Made by a program: the position numbers and the translations under genes. Source: an uncultured Rhodospirillaceae bacterium (GTDB lineage: Bacteria; Pseudomonadota; Alphaproteobacteria; Rhodospirillales; UBA2165). Taken from it: a stretch of 5,133 nt of DNA. The notes under the pieces were generated by a model that had not been told where the DNA came from, ran no database searches, and worked only from the letters and a program-made list of their open reading frames with translations. The DNA lies in contig CAJWIB010000211.1 in the NCBI GenBank assembly GCA_913041095.1, positions 1 through 5,133 on the forward strand, read 5' to 3'. This document shows positions 1 to 5,133 of the stretch, one piece after another (positions within the stretch are counted from its first letter, which is position 1; each line of letters begins with the position of its first letter).

Positions 1-848
1 TGGCGGAAATGGATAACAATGGCATCGAACTGGTTATTCTGTCACATACCGCACCAGGCATTCAGGAACTCCTGAGCGTCGAAGAGGCGGTTGAACTATC
101 GATGCGCGCCAACGATCTGCTGGCCGAAGAAATTGCGCTTCATCCCGACCGCTTTTCCGGCTTTGCCGCCCTGCCGATGCAGGACCCGGACGCCGCCATC
201 ACCGAGCTTACCCGGTGTATCAAAGACCTGGGTTTTAAAGGTGCGCTGGTTAACGGCTTTACCCAAAAAGACGTATCCGATTCAGTGATTTACTACGACA
301 TTCCCGAATACCGTCCATTTTGGGCGGCGCTGGAAGATTTCAGCCTGCCGTTTTATATGCATCCGCGCACCATTATTACCGAACGGGCACAAGCCTATGA
401 GGGGCATCCGTGGCTCTATAGCTCAGCCTGGGGTTTTTCGGTTGAGGCTTCGATCCACTCGCTGCGTCTCATCGGCTCTGGTCTGTTTGATGATCATCCC
501 AAACTGCAGATTATCTTGGGGCATTTGGGCGAGAGGATTCCCTTTGATATGTGGCGATTGGATCATCGCATCGAACGGTTGCCGTGCGGCTATTCCCGGC
601 CCCATCCGATGAGCTATTACCTCAAGAACAATTTTCATATGACAACCAGCGGCAATTTCTATGGCCCGGCCTTCGAATTTACCGTCAACGAGATGGGCAT
701 CGAGCGGATCATGTTCTCGGTCGATTACCCGTTTGAGGACACAACGGAAGGCGCGACCTGGTTTGATGAAATGGAAATGACAGAGGACACACGGCTGAAA
801 ATCGGCCGCACCAACGCGATTGAGCTGTTCAAGCTAGATTTGGAGTGA
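1..848 (+). CDS. Amidohydrolase-family aromatic acid decarboxylase (gamma-resorcylate / 2,3-dihydroxybenzoate decarboxylase-like), 5'-truncated by the window
   Basis: The product is probably a cytoplasmic, metal-dependent, cofactor-free decarboxylase (amidohydrolase-2 superfamily) acting on a hydroxybenzoate such as gamma-resorcylate or 2,3-dihydroxybenzoate. The frame is open from base 3, so the real start lies upstream. The ATG at 9 is internal: it falls where family members have about residue 47 of roughly 327, so the first ~45 residues, with the N-terminal ExH metal motif, are missing. Numbered from that Met, the visible part keeps the metal-ligand His118 (FYMHPR), His172 and Glu175 (GHLGE), Arg183 (MWRLDHR) and the catalytic Asp239 (SVDYPFED). 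The spacing of His118, His172 and Arg183 matches my recollection of His164, His218 and Arg229 in gamma-resorcylate decarboxylase. The end (IGRTNAIELFKLDLE) is typical, so the C-terminus is complete. The gene converges on the methyltransferase gene with 22 bases between stops. Related enzymes include 5-carboxyvanillate decarboxylase and more distant ACMSD. The family is secure but the substrate is not. Confidence 0.88.
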   Translation, partial: AEMDNNGIELVILSHTAPGIQELLSVEEAVELSMRANDLLAEEIALHPDRFSGFAALPMQDPDAAITELTRCIKDLGFKGALVNGFTQKDVSDSVIYYDIPEYRPFWAALEDFSLPFYMHPRTIITERAQAYEGHPWLYSSAWGFSVEASIHSLRLIGSGLFDDHPKLQIILGHLGERIPFDMWRLDHRIERLPCGYSRPHPMSYYLKNNFHMTTSGNFYGPAFEFTVNEMGIERIMFSVDYPFEDTTEGATWFDEMEMTEDTRLKIGRTNAIELFKLDLE

Positions 849-870
849 GCCGAAGCGAAAAGATTAAATC

Positions 871-1818
871 TCACGCCTCACCCAGCATTTCCGTCACTCT
901 GGCCGGATCGGGAACCGGGACTTTGGGGCGGGAGGCTAATGCCTCGCCAATGGCGCGCAAATGATCCGCCGAAGTGCCGCAGCAGCCGCCGATAATGTGC
1001 GCACCGATGTCCCGTACCAGACAGGCGTAGTCGGCCATAACGTCTGGTGTACCATCATATGAAAAACCGTTTTCGCCGAGCTGTGGCTTACCACAATTAC
1101 CTTTGGCAATAATAATGTCATCCTCAGCAACGACTTTTTTAAATTCGAGAATGACGTCGATCATCTGACGTGGGTTAGCACCGCAATTGGCGCCGAACGC
1201 AACGGGCTTAGGGTCAACCGTTTGAGCGGCTTCTAGCGCGGCTTCAGGGGTTGTGCCCATCATGGTCCGGCCTTTAGCGTCGAAAGACATCGTCGCGACA
1301 AAGGGAATACCGGTTTTCGCTGCCCCTTTCATGGCCGCCGTCATTTCATCGACCGAAGACATGGTTTCAATCCACAGATAATCGACACCGCCTTCTGCCA
1401 AGGCAGCGGCTTGGGCAGTAAAGGCCTCCTCCGCTTCTTCGATGGTAAGTTTGCCGAGGGGCTTTATCAGCTGGCCTGTCGGCCCCATCGAGCCGCCGAT
1501 CAAGACCGGACGTCCGGCCCGCTCAACCGATTGTCTAGCCTGCTTGGCAGCCGCTTCGTTATAGGCTTCTGCCTGATCACCCAATTCATGACGTTCAAGA
1601 ATAATGTAAGTGCCGCCAAAAGAGTTGGTCAAAATCAAATCTGCGCCGGCGTCGATAAAACCATCATGAACCGAGGCAATACGGTCCGGATGATCGATAT
1701 TCCAGCGTTCAGCGACGTCACCGCGTTTCATACCAAGCGCCATGAGACCGGTGCCCATGGCACCATCGGCCAGCACATAGCCTTTATCTTCGATAATTTG
1801 TTGGAAAGTGCGGGGCAT
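871..1818 (-). CDS. bmt: Homocysteine S-methyltransferase, Bmt type (annotated betaine--homocysteine methyltransferase)
   Basis: This 315-residue cytoplasmic enzyme transfers a methyl group to the thiol of homocysteine, giving methionine. It is a single homocysteine-methyltransferase TIM-barrel domain. The N-terminal strand motif LADGAMGTGL is at 16-25, followed by LTNSFGGT (63-70), GSMGPTGQ (109-116) and WIETMSSVDE (149-158). The three zinc ligands expected of the family are present: Cys212 (FGANCG) and Cys279-Cys280 (GGCCGT). Length and motifs match the rhizobial/rhodobacterial Bmt group, in which glycine betaine has been reported as methyl donor. There is no cobalamin or pterin domain, so it is not full-length MetH. 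Alternatives are an S-methylmethionine-dependent MmuM-like enzyme or the homocysteine module of a split methionine synthase. The ATG at 1818 has only a weak GGA seven bases upstream. Its start lies 25 bases after the hspQ stop with no good promoter or hairpin between, so co-transcription with hspQ is likely. Confidence 0.87.
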   Translation of the reverse strand: MPRTFQQIIEDKGYVLADGAMGTGLMALGMKRGDVAERWNIDHPDRIASVHDGFIDAGADLILTNSFGGTYIILERHELGDQAEAYNEAAAKQARQSVERAGRPVLIGGSMGPTGQLIKPLGKLTIEEAEEAFTAQAAALAEGGVDYLWIETMSSVDEMTAAMKGAAKTGIPFVATMSFDAKGRTMMGTTPEAALEAAQTVDPKPVAFGANCGANPRQMIDVILEFKKVVAEDDIIIAKGNCGKPQLGENGFSYDGTPDVMADYACLVRDIGAHIIGGCCGTSADHLRAIGEALASRPKVPVPDPARVTEMLGEA

Positions 1819-1843
1819 TGCTAATTCCGTTAATTATATTCAA

Positions 1844-2167
1844 CTAATTCGGTTTTTGATCTCTAAGCGTATAGCGCCCGTTACGAAAATCACCAAAAAC
1901 TTCCATAACGTCAGGATGGGTAATCGGCTCTCTATTGTCGTCGATTAGTAAATTCTGCTCCGACACATAGGCGATATAGGTGGTTTCTTCATTCTCCGCG
2001 AACAGATGATAATAGGGCTGGTCTTTAGACGGGCGGGCTTCTTCGGGTATGGCAAGCCACCATTCTTCGGAATTGTTAAACTCCGGGTCGACGTCAAAAA
2101 TAACACCTCGAAACGGAAATAACCGGTGCTTCACCACCTGCCCAATATCGAATTTACCCTTTAACAA
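1844..2167 (-). CDS. hspQ: HspQ heat-shock protein (YccV-like, hemimethylated-DNA-binding domain)
   Basis: This 107-residue cytoplasmic protein is a single YccV-like domain. Recognisable blocks are FDIGQVVKHR (6-15), RGVIFDVDPEF (20-30), QPYYHLF (50-56) and TYIAYVSEQNL (63-73). The size agrees with E. coli HspQ (about 105 residues), which is a heat-shock protein, was first described as binding hemimethylated oriC DNA, and modulates Lon-dependent proteolysis. There is no signal peptide or membrane segment. The start is TTG. An in-frame TAA lies two codons upstream (2173-2171) and no ATG comes early in the frame, while GAGGA sits seven bases before the TTG. It is the first gene of an apparent hspQ-bmt pair. 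A perfect TATAAT lies about 50 bases upstream. I saw no RpoH-type CTTG...CCAT promoter, so heat control is assumed from the family, not seen. Confidence 0.92.
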   Translation of the reverse strand: MLKGKFDIGQVVKHRLFPFRGVIFDVDPEFNNSEEWWLAIPEEARPSKDQPYYHLFAENEETTYIAYVSEQNLLIDDNREPITHPDVMEVFGDFRNGRYTLRDQKPN

Positions 2168-2174
2168 CCTTTAA

Positions 2175-2179
2175 TCCTC
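2175..2179 (-). promoter_or_regulatory. Ribosome binding site fixing the TTG start of hspQ
   Basis: The minus strand reads GAGGA here, a good Shine-Dalgarno core seven bases before the TTG at 2167-2165. The in-frame TAA at 2173-2171 excludes any longer reading frame, and the next candidate start is a GTG at codon 11, inside the conserved domain. Together these make TTG the only sensible start. Confidence 0.8.
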
Positions 2180-2219
2180 AGTAATTGATCAGCACTCATG
2201 ACCTTATGGTCTAACGCCG

Positions 2220-2248
2220 ATTATAAACCAGAAAATCAGATAACTCAC
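2220..2248 (-). promoter_or_regulatory. Candidate sigma-70 promoter for hspQ-bmt
   Basis: The minus strand has a perfect -10 hexamer TATAAT at 2225-2220. With a 17-base spacer, the -35 position (2248-2243) reads GTGAGT, which matches TTGACA at only three central positions. Transcription would begin near 2213, leaving a leader of about 45 bases before the hspQ TTG. The -10 box and placement are good and the -35 is weak, so this is a plausible call, not a firm one. Confidence 0.45.
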
Positions 2249-2321
2249 GCTGAGATTTTGAACTTGGTTAGGGATTATCCGGCAGCATTGCCCAATTATG
2301 TCTTGTAATTTCGGTGTGGTC

Positions 2322-2560
2322 CTAAGTTTGGACAAACCGAACTTGCTTGCTCTCAAATATTGCGCAGGTGAGGCAGCCTGTTCGATACGCGCCGGTATCA
2401 ATGCCCATCCGATTGGTCTGTATATCCGGGTCACTATTTATGGAGTGGCCATGGACGACGTATTTTCCGTGATTTACTTCAGAACTCAAGAAGGGCTCCC
2501 TGATCCAATTGAGATCCATTGGAATAGGATTCTGCCTGAGGCGGTCTGATGTCCACCATG
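2322..2560 (-). pseudogene. 3' remnant of a Ser/Thr protein phosphatase (metallophosphoesterase) gene
   Basis: The minus-strand frame from about 2543 to the TAG at 2324-2322 encodes the C-terminal ~73 residues of a PPP-type bacterial Ser/Thr phosphatase. In order it reads RLRQNPIPMDLNWIREPFL, then YVVHGHSI with the metal-binding HGH, then TNRMGIDTGAY, GCLTCAIFES and RFVQT. These match the usual tail of such proteins (DLLWIRE-FL, VVHGHTP, RPNRI-IDTGA, GRLTCLVLE, RFLQT). Just upstream, pieces of the preceding HAG-IRPG-PL block seem to survive in other frames (HGG near 2560-2552, then IRP near 2550-2542), which suggests small indels. The N-terminal two thirds, with the GDIHG, GDYVDRG and GNHE metal motifs, are absent, because serA begins its 3' end only ~130 bases further on. 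No usable start or ribosome binding site was seen. A functional product is very unlikely. Confidence 0.78.
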
Positions 2561-2655
2561 CGTCATGTGTGGATATAACGCTGGTTTCCCAATAACGCCC
2601 ACTGTTAAAGATATACCAGACTTTAACTCGGCACTTTCTCACAACCAATTATTAA

Positions 2656-2678
2656 GAGAGGCTAGGCGGCAGCCTCCC
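2656..2678 (-). terminator. Probable rho-independent terminator of serC-serA
   Basis: An inverted repeat, GAGGCT (2658-2663) and AGCCTC (2671-2676), encloses a 7-base loop. On the minus-strand RNA the stem extends by a G-U and a G-C pair. It begins about 10 bases after the serA stop codon, and the RNA continues with UCUCUUAAU, a short, imperfect U-rich tail. The stem and position are good, but the U tract is poor, so termination may be partial. Confidence 0.6.
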
Positions 2679-2687
2679 CTATTTAGT

Positions 2688-4265
2688 TTAAAACCTCAGC
2701 GGCAGGGCCCGCACTACATGGTTCAAGGCTTTTACCTTTTCGGTAATTTCATCTGAAATTGGCTGATCGGTTTCAATCAGCGAGATCGCATCACCGCCTT
2801 CTTCATTGCGGCCCAAATTAAACGTCGCAATGTTGATTTTATTTTCACCCAGCAATGTACCAAGCGCGCCAATCAGACCGGGTTTGTCCTCATTAGTGAT
2901 GAACAGCATATGTGGCCCAAGTTCAGCGTCGATGGCGATGCCTTTTATCTCGACGATGCGCGGTTTATCGCCGGCAAACAGCGTTCCCGACAGCGTCCGG
3001 GTTTGCGATTCGGTCGTTAGCGTCAACGTAATCAACGTCTGAAACTCATCTAACGTATCGCAGGTTACTTCCGAGATTTCGATATCGCGTTCCTTAGCAA
3101 TCGTTGGTGCCGAAACCATGTTCACCGATTCCAACAGTGGTGACAGCAGGCCTTTGAGCACGACGGCCGTCAATGGCTTGGTGTTAAGCTTGGAAGCTTG
3201 GCCGCAATATTCGATTTGGACTTTTTTTATCGCCGTTTCTGTAGCCTGTCCGGCAAAGCTGCCAAGCTGTTCAGCGAGTTTCAGATAAGGTGCCAGTTTC
3301 GGTGCATCCTCGGCGCTGACCGACGGCATGTTAATCGCGTTAACGACGGTGCCTTCTAGTAAATAATCGGACAATTGCTCGGCTACCTGAATGGCGACAT
3401 TGACCTGCGCTTCATCGGTCGAAGCACCCAAATGCGGCGTTACAATAACCTGCTCCATGCCAAACAAAATATTTTTCTTGGCGGGCTCTTCTTCAAAGAC
3501 GTCCATCGCAGCACCGGCGACTTTGCCGCTTTCAATCGCCGCTTTAAGATCGGCTTCAACAACCAAGCCTCCCCGGGCGCAATTGATGATACGGACGCCA
3601 TCTTTCATTTTGGCAAATGCATCAGCATTAACGATATTACGCGTCGCATCAGTCAGGGGCGTGTGCAGGCTGATAAAGTCCGCCCGCGGGAACAGTTCAT
3701 CGAGCTCAACTTTATCAACCCCCAAATCACCGGCCCGTTCCACGGAAAGATACGGATCATAGGCAATGACTTTCATGTTTAGTCCAAGAGCGCGATCGGC
3801 CACGATAGCGCCAATATTGCCACAGCCAATAATACCGAGGATCTTGGCCGTAAGTTCAACCCCCATGAAACGGGATTTCTCCCATTTGCCTTCATGGGTC
3901 GACTTGCTGGCTTCGGGGATATCACGAGCGAGTGCAAACATCATGGCAATAGTGTGTTCGGCGGTTGTGATCGAATTACCAAACGGCGTATTCATGACTA
4001 CGATGCCTTTGGCCGAGGCTGCGCTGATATCGATATTATCAACCCCAATACCAGCCCGGCCGATAACTTTCATATTGGTCGCGGCTTCGAGGATGTCGGC
4101 ATTGGGCTTGGTCGAAGACCTGACGGCCAAGCCATCGTATTCACCAATGCAGGCTTTTAGCTCTTCCGGATCCATGCCCGTTATAACGTCTACTTCAATT
4201 CCGCGTTCTTTGAAAATCTCTTCAGCACGCGGGCTCATTTTGTCGGATATGAGAACTTTTGGCAT
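2688..4265 (-). CDS. serA: D-3-phosphoglycerate dehydrogenase (long form with ACT domain)
   Basis: This 525-residue cytoplasmic enzyme oxidises 3-phosphoglycerate to 3-phosphohydroxypyruvate with NAD+, the first step of serine synthesis. The N-terminal and NAD-binding domains cover about 1-310, with GRAGIGVDNID (69-79), the dinucleotide loop GIIGCGNIG (144-152) and Asp170 ending the second strand. Catalytic Arg231 (CARGG), Glu260 (FEEEP) and His278 (TPHLGAS) are in place. The intervening domain of the long form follows (about 320-445), then an ACT domain (about 453-525, NEDKPGLIGALG and INIATFNLG). Asp460 and Asn478 fit the serine-binding positions of the Mycobacterium enzyme, so serine feedback is plausible. 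The length is normal for the long form. The start is the ATG at 4265: MPKVLISDKMSP is the usual N-terminus and AGGA lies eight bases upstream. An in-frame extension to 4346 would overlap serC. It follows serC after 40 bases and is almost certainly co-transcribed. Confidence 0.97.
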   Translation of the reverse strand: MPKVLISDKMSPRAEEIFKERGIEVDVITGMDPEELKACIGEYDGLAVRSSTKPNADILEAATNMKVIGRAGIGVDNIDISAASAKGIVVMNTPFGNSITTAEHTIAMMFALARDIPEASKSTHEGKWEKSRFMGVELTAKILGIIGCGNIGAIVADRALGLNMKVIAYDPYLSVERAGDLGVDKVELDELFPRADFISLHTPLTDATRNIVNADAFAKMKDGVRIINCARGGLVVEADLKAAIESGKVAGAAMDVFEEEPAKKNILFGMEQVIVTPHLGASTDEAQVNVAIQVAEQLSDYLLEGTVVNAINMPSVSAEDAPKLAPYLKLAEQLGSFAGQATETAIKKVQIEYCGQASKLNTKPLTAVVLKGLLSPLLESVNMVSAPTIAKERDIEISEVTCDTLDEFQTLITLTLTTESQTRTLSGTLFAGDKPRIVEIKGIAIDAELGPHMLFITNEDKPGLIGALGTLLGENKINIATFNLGRNEEGGDAISLIETDQPISDEITEKVKALNHVVRALPLRF

Positions 4266-4273
4266 AAGTTCGT

Positions 4274-4277
4274 TCCT
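4274..4277 (-). promoter_or_regulatory. Ribosome binding site fixing the serA start
   Basis: The minus strand reads AGGA eight bases before the ATG at 4265-4263, within an otherwise AT-rich 40-base serC-serA gap. It supports this ATG over the in-frame upstream ATG at 4346, which lies inside serC. Confidence 0.7.
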
Positions 4278-4305
4278 AACTTTCTCTATATATAATTTCA
4301 AAAAA

Positions 4306-5133
4306 CTAAGCGTATTCGGCGGCAACCTGAGCCAACGCCCAGTCAATCCACGGCGTCAGTGCTTCGAGATCAGTGGTCTCTATCGTCGCTCCAGCCCAAA
4401 TACGCAATCCAGATGGCGCATCCCGATAGGCATCGATGTCATTGGCAATGCCTTCTTCATCGAGAATGGCGCCGACGCGCTTAGCGGCGACGGCTTGATC
4501 ATCTTCGCTTAAGCCTTGGAACCAATCGGCGGTGATCACCAAACATACCGAGGTGCAAGACCGGGTTTCCGGCACGTTAGCTAGAAAAGCGACGTCGTCA
4601 GAACTCTCCACCCAGCGCGCCAGCTCGGCAAAATTACCTTCTGAGCGTTGGATCAATGATTTAAGACCACCGATGCTGTCGGCCCAATTAAGTCCGTCGA
4701 GCGCATCTTCCACACAGAGCATCGACGGAGTGTTGATGGTGGCGCCTTTAAAGACTCCTTCGTTCAACTTGCCGCCGGATGTCAGGCGGAAAATTTTCGG
4801 TATCGGCCAGGGCGGTGTGTAGCTCTCCAAACGCTCAACCGCGCGGGGGCTCAAGATCAACATACCGTGCTGGGCCTCGCCGCCCATCACTTTCTGCCAA
4901 GAATAAGTCGTCACATCGAGCTTGTCCCAGGCTAAATCCATGGCAAAAACAGCGGAAGTCGCGTCACAAAAGGTCAGCCCCTCCCGGTCACCCGGTATCC
5001 AATCACCATTGGGCACTCGCACACCGGAAGTTGTTCCGTTCCAGGTGAAAACCACATCACGGGTAAAGTCTACCTTACCAAGATCAGGCAATTGGCCGTA
5101 ACCGGCTTTCAATTCCCGCACATCGTCGAGCTT
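4306..5133 (-). CDS. serC: Phosphoserine aminotransferase, 5'-truncated by the window
   Basis: This PLP enzyme transaminates 3-phosphohydroxypyruvate with glutamate to give 3-phosphoserine, the second step of serine synthesis, in the cytoplasm. The frame is open to the right edge: 275 residues are visible of about 385, so some 110 N-terminal residues lie outside. A GTG at 5121 is internal, since the preceding codons (K-L-D-D) continue the fold. Motifs in order, numbered from that GTG codon, are NGTTSGVRVP (28-37), DATSAVFA (53-60) with the PLP-ring-contacting Asp, and YSWQKVMGGE (73-82). Lys77 (codon at 4893-4891) is the Schiff-base lysine. INTPSMLCVED, PETRSCTSVCL and GLRIWAGATIE follow. This is the alphaproteobacterial subtype, which is longer than the E. 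coli enzyme. The frame ends normally with TAG, 40 bases before serA. The promoter is outside the window. Confidence 0.96.
   Translation of the reverse strand, partial: KLDDVRELKAGYGQLPDLGKVDFTRDVVFTWNGTTSGVRVPNGDWIPGDREGLTFCDATSAVFAMDLAWDKLDVTTYSWQKVMGGEAQHGMLILSPRAVERLESYTPPWPIPKIFRLTSGGKLNEGVFKGATINTPSMLCVEDALDGLNWADSIGGLKSLIQRSEGNFAELARWVESSDDVAFLANVPETRSCTSVCLVITADWFQGLSEDDQAVAAKRVGAILDEEGIANDIDAYRDAPSGLRIWAGATIETTDLEALTPWIDWALAQVAAEYA

Larger units (their letters stand above)
2168..2687. other. 520-base intergenic region between serA and hspQ
   Basis: This stretch contains no intact gene. From the hspQ side it holds the hspQ leader and candidate promoter (2168-2248), about 70 bases with nothing recognised (2249-2321), the phosphatase remnant on the minus strand (2322 to about 2560), about 95 bases with no recognisable coding or structural signal (2561-2655), and the serA-side hairpin (2656-2678). 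The other open frames here have no family resemblance I can see and mostly overlap the remnant in other frames. Confidence 0.7.

Noticed and set aside
845..874. Inverted repeat GTGAG / CTCAC spanning the convergent stops of the decarboxylase and bmt genes, as a possible bidirectional terminator.
   Set aside because: Only five base pairs around a 20-base loop and no T tract on either side. It is too weak to call.
1833..1861. TATAAT on the minus strand in the hspQ-bmt gap as a separate bmt promoter.
   Set aside because: Transcription would start about eight bases before the bmt ATG, leaving almost no leader, and the -35 position has no resemblance to TTGACA. The AT-rich spacer explains it by chance.
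2204..2434. Minus-strand open frame of 76 codons upstream of hspQ.
   Set aside because: It overlaps the phosphatase remnant in another frame and crosses the candidate hspQ promoter, with no family resemblance.
2298..2549. Plus-strand open frame of 83 codons in the serA-hspQ gap.
   Set aside because: It lies over the phosphatase remnant in the opposite strand, has no recognisable motif, and is a shadow of the former coding sequence.
4266..4346. A longer serA reading frame starting at an ATG at 4346, adding 27 residues.
   Set aside because: The extra residues match nothing in the family, the extension overlaps the end of serC, and the ATG at 4265 has a good AGGA and the standard MPKVLISDKMSP start.
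3766..4512. Long plus-strand open frame of 248 codons opposite serA and serC.
   Set aside because: It is antisense to two well-supported genes, has low-complexity composition typical of a shadow frame, and shows no domain motifs.

Overview
The window is a compact stretch of a proteobacterial chromosome, most likely alphaproteobacterial. This rests on recalled family resemblance, not a search: the serC product has the alphaproteobacterial look (NGTTSGVRVP, YSWQKVMGGE, GLRIWAGATIE blocks), serC is followed directly by serA, and the homocysteine methyltransferase resembles the rhizobial/rhodobacterial Bmt group. Base composition is moderate, and codon use looks uniform by eye. There are no tRNA or rRNA genes, insertion sequences, CRISPR arrays or phage genes.

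Layout, left to right. A plus-strand gene cut by the left edge (stop at 848) encodes a metal-dependent amidohydrolase of the gamma-resorcylate / 2,3-dihydroxybenzoate decarboxylase family. It converges, with a 22-base gap, on a minus-strand pair: hspQ (2167-1844, TTG start) followed 25 bases later by a Bmt-type homocysteine S-methyltransferase (1818-871). A 520-base region without an intact gene follows (2168-2687). It holds a candidate promoter for hspQ, the decayed 3' end of a Ser/Thr protein phosphatase gene, and a hairpin that probably ends the serine operon. The right part is the minus-strand serC-serA pair: serC runs off the right edge and ends at 4306, and serA spans 4265-2688.

Function. 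SerA and SerC catalyse the first two committed steps of serine synthesis: 3-phosphoglycerate to 3-phosphohydroxypyruvate, then to 3-phosphoserine. Serine feeds the one-carbon pool, and the Bmt-type enzyme makes methionine from homocysteine, so one-carbon/amino-acid metabolism is a loose theme. The two operons are nevertheless separated by a probable terminator and a promoter. HspQ is a small heat-shock/protein quality-control factor. The aromatic decarboxylase looks unrelated to its neighbours.

I found no new biological system. The most noteworthy item is the phosphatase remnant hidden between serA and hspQ. Lesser points are the TTG start of hspQ, the serA start choice, and the open methyl-donor specificity of the Bmt-like enzyme.
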